From the NCBI GenBank assembly GCA_050250665.1, contig JBFWOF010000086.1, positions 1 to 15,866 on the forward strand: 15,866 bases of DNA. The letters are read 5' to 3'. Positions within the stretch are counted from its first letter, which is position 1. Each line of letters begins with the position of its first letter. Under the pieces are notes generated by a model. It saw nothing but the letters and a program-made list of their open reading frames with translations, had not been told where the DNA came from and did no database searches. The position numbers and the translations under genes are program-made. Source of the DNA: JADKFD01 sp050250665. GTDB lineage: Bacteria; Pseudomonadota; Gammaproteobacteria; Xanthomonadales; SZUA-5. Of the stretch, positions 13,924 to 15,866 are shown one piece after another.

Positions 13924-15138
13924 TCAAGCCACCAGTTCATTCAAACTCAGGATCGCGGTCACCATGGAAATCACGATGACGGCGATGAAACCCGCCAGCA
14001 GGATGGTCATCACCGGCACGAAGGCCGCCATCAGCCGGTCTATGGTTGTTCTGACCTCGCGGTCATAGGCATCGGCGGCGCGCAGCAGCATGTCGTCGAG
14101 CTGCCCGGTTTCCTCACCGACGGCGATCATCTGCAGCGCCATTCGCGGGAAGCGCTTGCCGGCTGCCAGCGCATGAGCCAGACCGCCACCGGTTTTCACG
14201 TCCTTGTTGGCGGTATCGACCTGCTCGCCCAAAGCCGAATTCCCCAGCACGTTGCGAGCGATCGACATCGCCGACAGCAGCGGCACCCCGTTCTTCAGCA
14301 GAGTTCCGGCGGTACGCGCGAAGCGCGCGGTGTCGATCTTGATCAGCAGATCGCCGATCCATCGCAGATTCAGTAAACGCGTATCCCAGACCAGACGCGT
14401 CACCGGATCACGGAACTGTCGCTGGAAGAACATCACCACGGCAATGGCGATGATCAGGAACACCCACCAGCCATAGCGGATGGCATTGGCGAAGGCCAGC
14501 ACGATCTGCGTCAGGATCGGCAGCTCGCCGCCCAGCTGCTCGAACAGCGGCATGAAATTGGGAATGACGAAGACCAGCAGGAAGATCATTGCGCCGCCGG
14601 CCAGCAGCAACAGGATGCAGGGATAGATCATGGCCGAGACCACGCTGGACTTCAGCTCCTGATTGCGCTCCAGATACTGCGACAGCCGGGTCAGCGTGTG
14701 ATCCAGCGTACCACCCATCTCACCGGCGCGGACCATATTGATGTACAGCCGCGAAAACACCCCGTGCTGACGCTCCAGCGCCTCGGACAGCGAGACACCG
14801 CCGCGCACTTCATCGCGGACCCGATCGACCAGCCGCTTCAGCCGCGGCGTTTCCGCCAGTTCGGCCAGCACCAGCAGTGAGCGATCCAGCGGCAGACCGG
14901 CGCCGACCAGCGTCGCCAGCTGCTGGGTGAAGTTGGCGACATCGGCCTGCGAGACCCCGGTGGAGCGAAACAGCGACCCCAAACCCGCGCCCTGCGCCTG
15001 ATCGGCCGGAATCGCCTCCAGCGGCAGATTGCCCTGCTCATGCAGCTTGGCCACCACCTCGTCAGTGCTCGCCGCCTCCATCTGGCCCTGCAGCACCTCG
15101 CCGTTGGGAGCGACGGCTTTGAAGCGGAATGCTGGCAT
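13924..15138 (-). CDS. gspF: Type II secretion inner-membrane platform protein GspF
   Basis: The 404-residue protein is the polytopic core of the assembly platform, on which pseudopilin addition is thought to be driven by GspE. Two GspF domains are seen, at about 65-190 and 270-395. Membrane segments lie at about 167-192, 217-240 and 370-398. Recognisable motifs include FTQQLATLVGAGLPLDRSL near residue 68, VRAGEMGGTLDHTL near 135, and VGEETGQLDDML near 338. The ATG start has GGAGG about 9 nt upstream. It is 12 bp from gspG. It is the first T2SS gene in the window; gspE, which precedes gspF in the Xanthomonas cluster, is not found in the 728 bases upstream. Confidence 0.97.
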   Translation of the reverse strand: MPAFRFKAVAPNGEVLQGQMEAASTDEVVAKLHEQGNLPLEAIPADQAQGAGLGSLFRSTGVSQADVANFTQQLATLVGAGLPLDRSLLVLAELAETPRLKRLVDRVRDEVRGGVSLSEALERQHGVFSRLYINMVRAGEMGGTLDHTLTRLSQYLERNQELKSSVVSAMIYPCILLLLAGGAMIFLLVFVIPNFMPLFEQLGGELPILTQIVLAFANAIRYGWWVFLIIAIAVVMFFQRQFRDPVTRLVWDTRLLNLRWIGDLLIKIDTARFARTAGTLLKNGVPLLSAMSIARNVLGNSALGEQVDTANKDVKTGGGLAHALAAGKRFPRMALQMIAVGEETGQLDDMLLRAADAYDREVRTTIDRLMAAFVPVMTILLAGFIAVIVISMVTAILSLNELVA

Positions 15139-15141
15139 TCA

Positions 15142-15166
15142 GCTTGCCTCCCTGCGGTCGGCAAGC
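15142..15166 (-). promoter_or_regulatory. Inverted repeat over the gspF ribosome binding site
   Basis: GCTTGCC and GGCAAGC are perfect 7-bp inverted arms 11 nt apart, just upstream of the gspF start. In the mRNA the stem would partly cover the AGGGAGG ribosome binding site. It might reduce or control translation of gspF; it could also be chance. Confidence 0.3.
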
Positions 15167-15191
15167 GGTAAAACGCAAAACGTTCTGAGCA

Positions 15192-15343
15192 GTAAAACGT
15201 AAAACGTGAAACGTAAATTTGGGCCGGCGCTGCCTTGACGTTTCAGACGCGGGACGCCCGCCCGCGCCGCCGACAGGCCAGAAAATGCCAAGAGCTTCGA
15301 TCTCGCCGCCCACCAAATTGACGTTTTACGTTTCACTTTTCAC
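15192..15343. repeat. TTTNACG inverted heptamer element upstream of gspF
   Basis: Arms of 31 nt at 15192-15222 and 15313-15343 are inverted copies matching at 26 positions. Four of the five mismatches (positions 8, 15, 22 and 29 of the arm) are spaced by exactly 7 and fall on the variable base of TTTNACG. The core of about 90 nt is GC-rich and includes a further half-arm, TTGACGTTTCA, at 15235. Another partial arm lies at 15168-15182. The right arm is also the start of the 98-bp tandem array. I see no gene in this region. Confidence 0.75.
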
Positions 15344-15866
15344 CTTGCTTGCCTCAACGCTGCAGAAAACCCGGCGCGGCACCGCCTCAGAACCCCAGCC
15401 CCGCCGCCGCCCCAACTGACGTTTCACGTTTCACTTTTCACCTTGCTTGCCTCAACGCTGCAGAAAACCCGGCGCGGCACCGCCTCAGAACCCCAGACCC
15501 GCCGCCGCCCCAATTGACGTTTCACGTTTCACCTTTCACCTTGCTTGCCTCAACGCTGCAGAAAACCCGGCGCGGCACCGCCTCAGAACCCCAGCCCCGC
15601 CGCCGCCCCAATTGACGTTTCACGTTTCACTTTTCACCTTGCTTGCCTCAACGCTGCAGAAAACCCGGCGCGGCACCGCCTCAGAACCCCAACCCCGCCG
15701 CTACCCCAATTGACGTTTTACGTTTTACGTTTCACCTTGCTTGCCTCAGCGCTCCAGAAAACCCGCCCCGGCACCCCCTCAGAACCCCAACCCCGCCGCT
15801 ACCCCCATAGACGGTCAACCTATCACATGTCACCTTGCGTGCCACAGCGCTGCAGAAAACCCGGCG
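15317..15866. repeat. Tandem array of a 98-bp unit, about 5.6 copies, open at the window edge
   Basis: Copies begin at 15317, 15415, 15513, 15611, 15709 and 15807, a constant 98-bp period. Each unit has a heptamer part (ATTGACG TTTCACG TTTCAC...) followed by a GC-rich part with CTTGCTTGCCTC, CGCTGCAGAAAACCCGGCG and CCGCCTCAGAACCCC. Copies 1 to 4 are almost identical; copy 5 has several changes and copy 6 is strongly altered in its heptamer part. The unit length is 14 times 7. The short open frames in this stretch recur with the repeat and are not genes. Confidence 0.92.

Noticed and set aside
15349..15713. Small overlapping plus-strand frames in the 98-bp array
   Set aside because: They repeat with the array because the unit shifts frame from copy to copy, have no ribosome binding site, and encode the same Arg/Pro-rich string again and again.
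15317..15866. CRISPR array
   Set aside because: The unit is a direct 98-bp tandem repeat with no unique spacers; copies abut and are almost the same throughout.

Overview
The window looks like a chromosome fragment of a GC-rich gammaproteobacterium, most likely from the Xanthomonadales/Lysobacterales. The clue is a type II secretion (T2SS) cluster in the order gspF-G-H-I-J-K-L-M-C(N)-D, which matches the xps cluster of Xanthomonas, with a lipoprotein secretin and an XpsN-like GspC. No species can be named from sequence alone. Every gene I can support lies on the minus strand, so the cluster reads from right to left; the plus-strand open frames are antisense shadows.

Layout from right to left in transcription order. 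(1) 15142-15866 is non-coding: a 98-bp tandem array and an inverted-repeat element sit just upstream of gspF, and no gspE is present in the window. (2) 15138-5620 is the T2SS operon, with genes tightly packed or overlapping by 4-32 bp: platform (F, L, M, C), pseudopilins (G, H, I, J, K) and secretin (D). (3) 5557-5090 is a small NTF2-like lipoprotein that follows gspD. (4) 4952-3360 is an apparently highly expressed exported protein with a clear intrinsic terminator. (5) 3155-2178 is a second exported protein with an Ig-like region, followed by two tandem stem-loops. (6) 2004-1 is an apparent operon of a periplasmic parvulin-type peptidyl-prolyl isomerase, an ABC-2 permease and the start of its ATPase, resembling Wzm/Wzt polysaccharide exporters.

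The most unusual signal is in the pseudopilin genes. Four consecutive prepilins (GspG, H, I, J) carry leaders of about 43-72 residues before the prepilin peptidase site, where GspK has about 10. In each case the extra length is a repeat inserted in frame. GspG has a 123-bp insertion bounded by an 11-bp direct repeat; removing it restores a six-residue leader. GspH and GspI contain inverted-repeat elements built of a GC-rich heptamer (GGGACCN). GspJ contains an AT-richer element built of TTTNACG. In both heptamer families the differences between arms fall mainly at the seventh base. Because the leader is cut off before assembly, this part of the protein may act as a safe harbour for repeats. 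The same TTTNACG motif occurs in the 98-bp array upstream of gspF. The hairpins could also affect mRNA stability or translation between the major pseudopilin gene gspG and the minor pseudopilin genes; that is inference.

The two exported proteins next to the T2SS cluster are possible substrates, but nothing in their sequences proves it.
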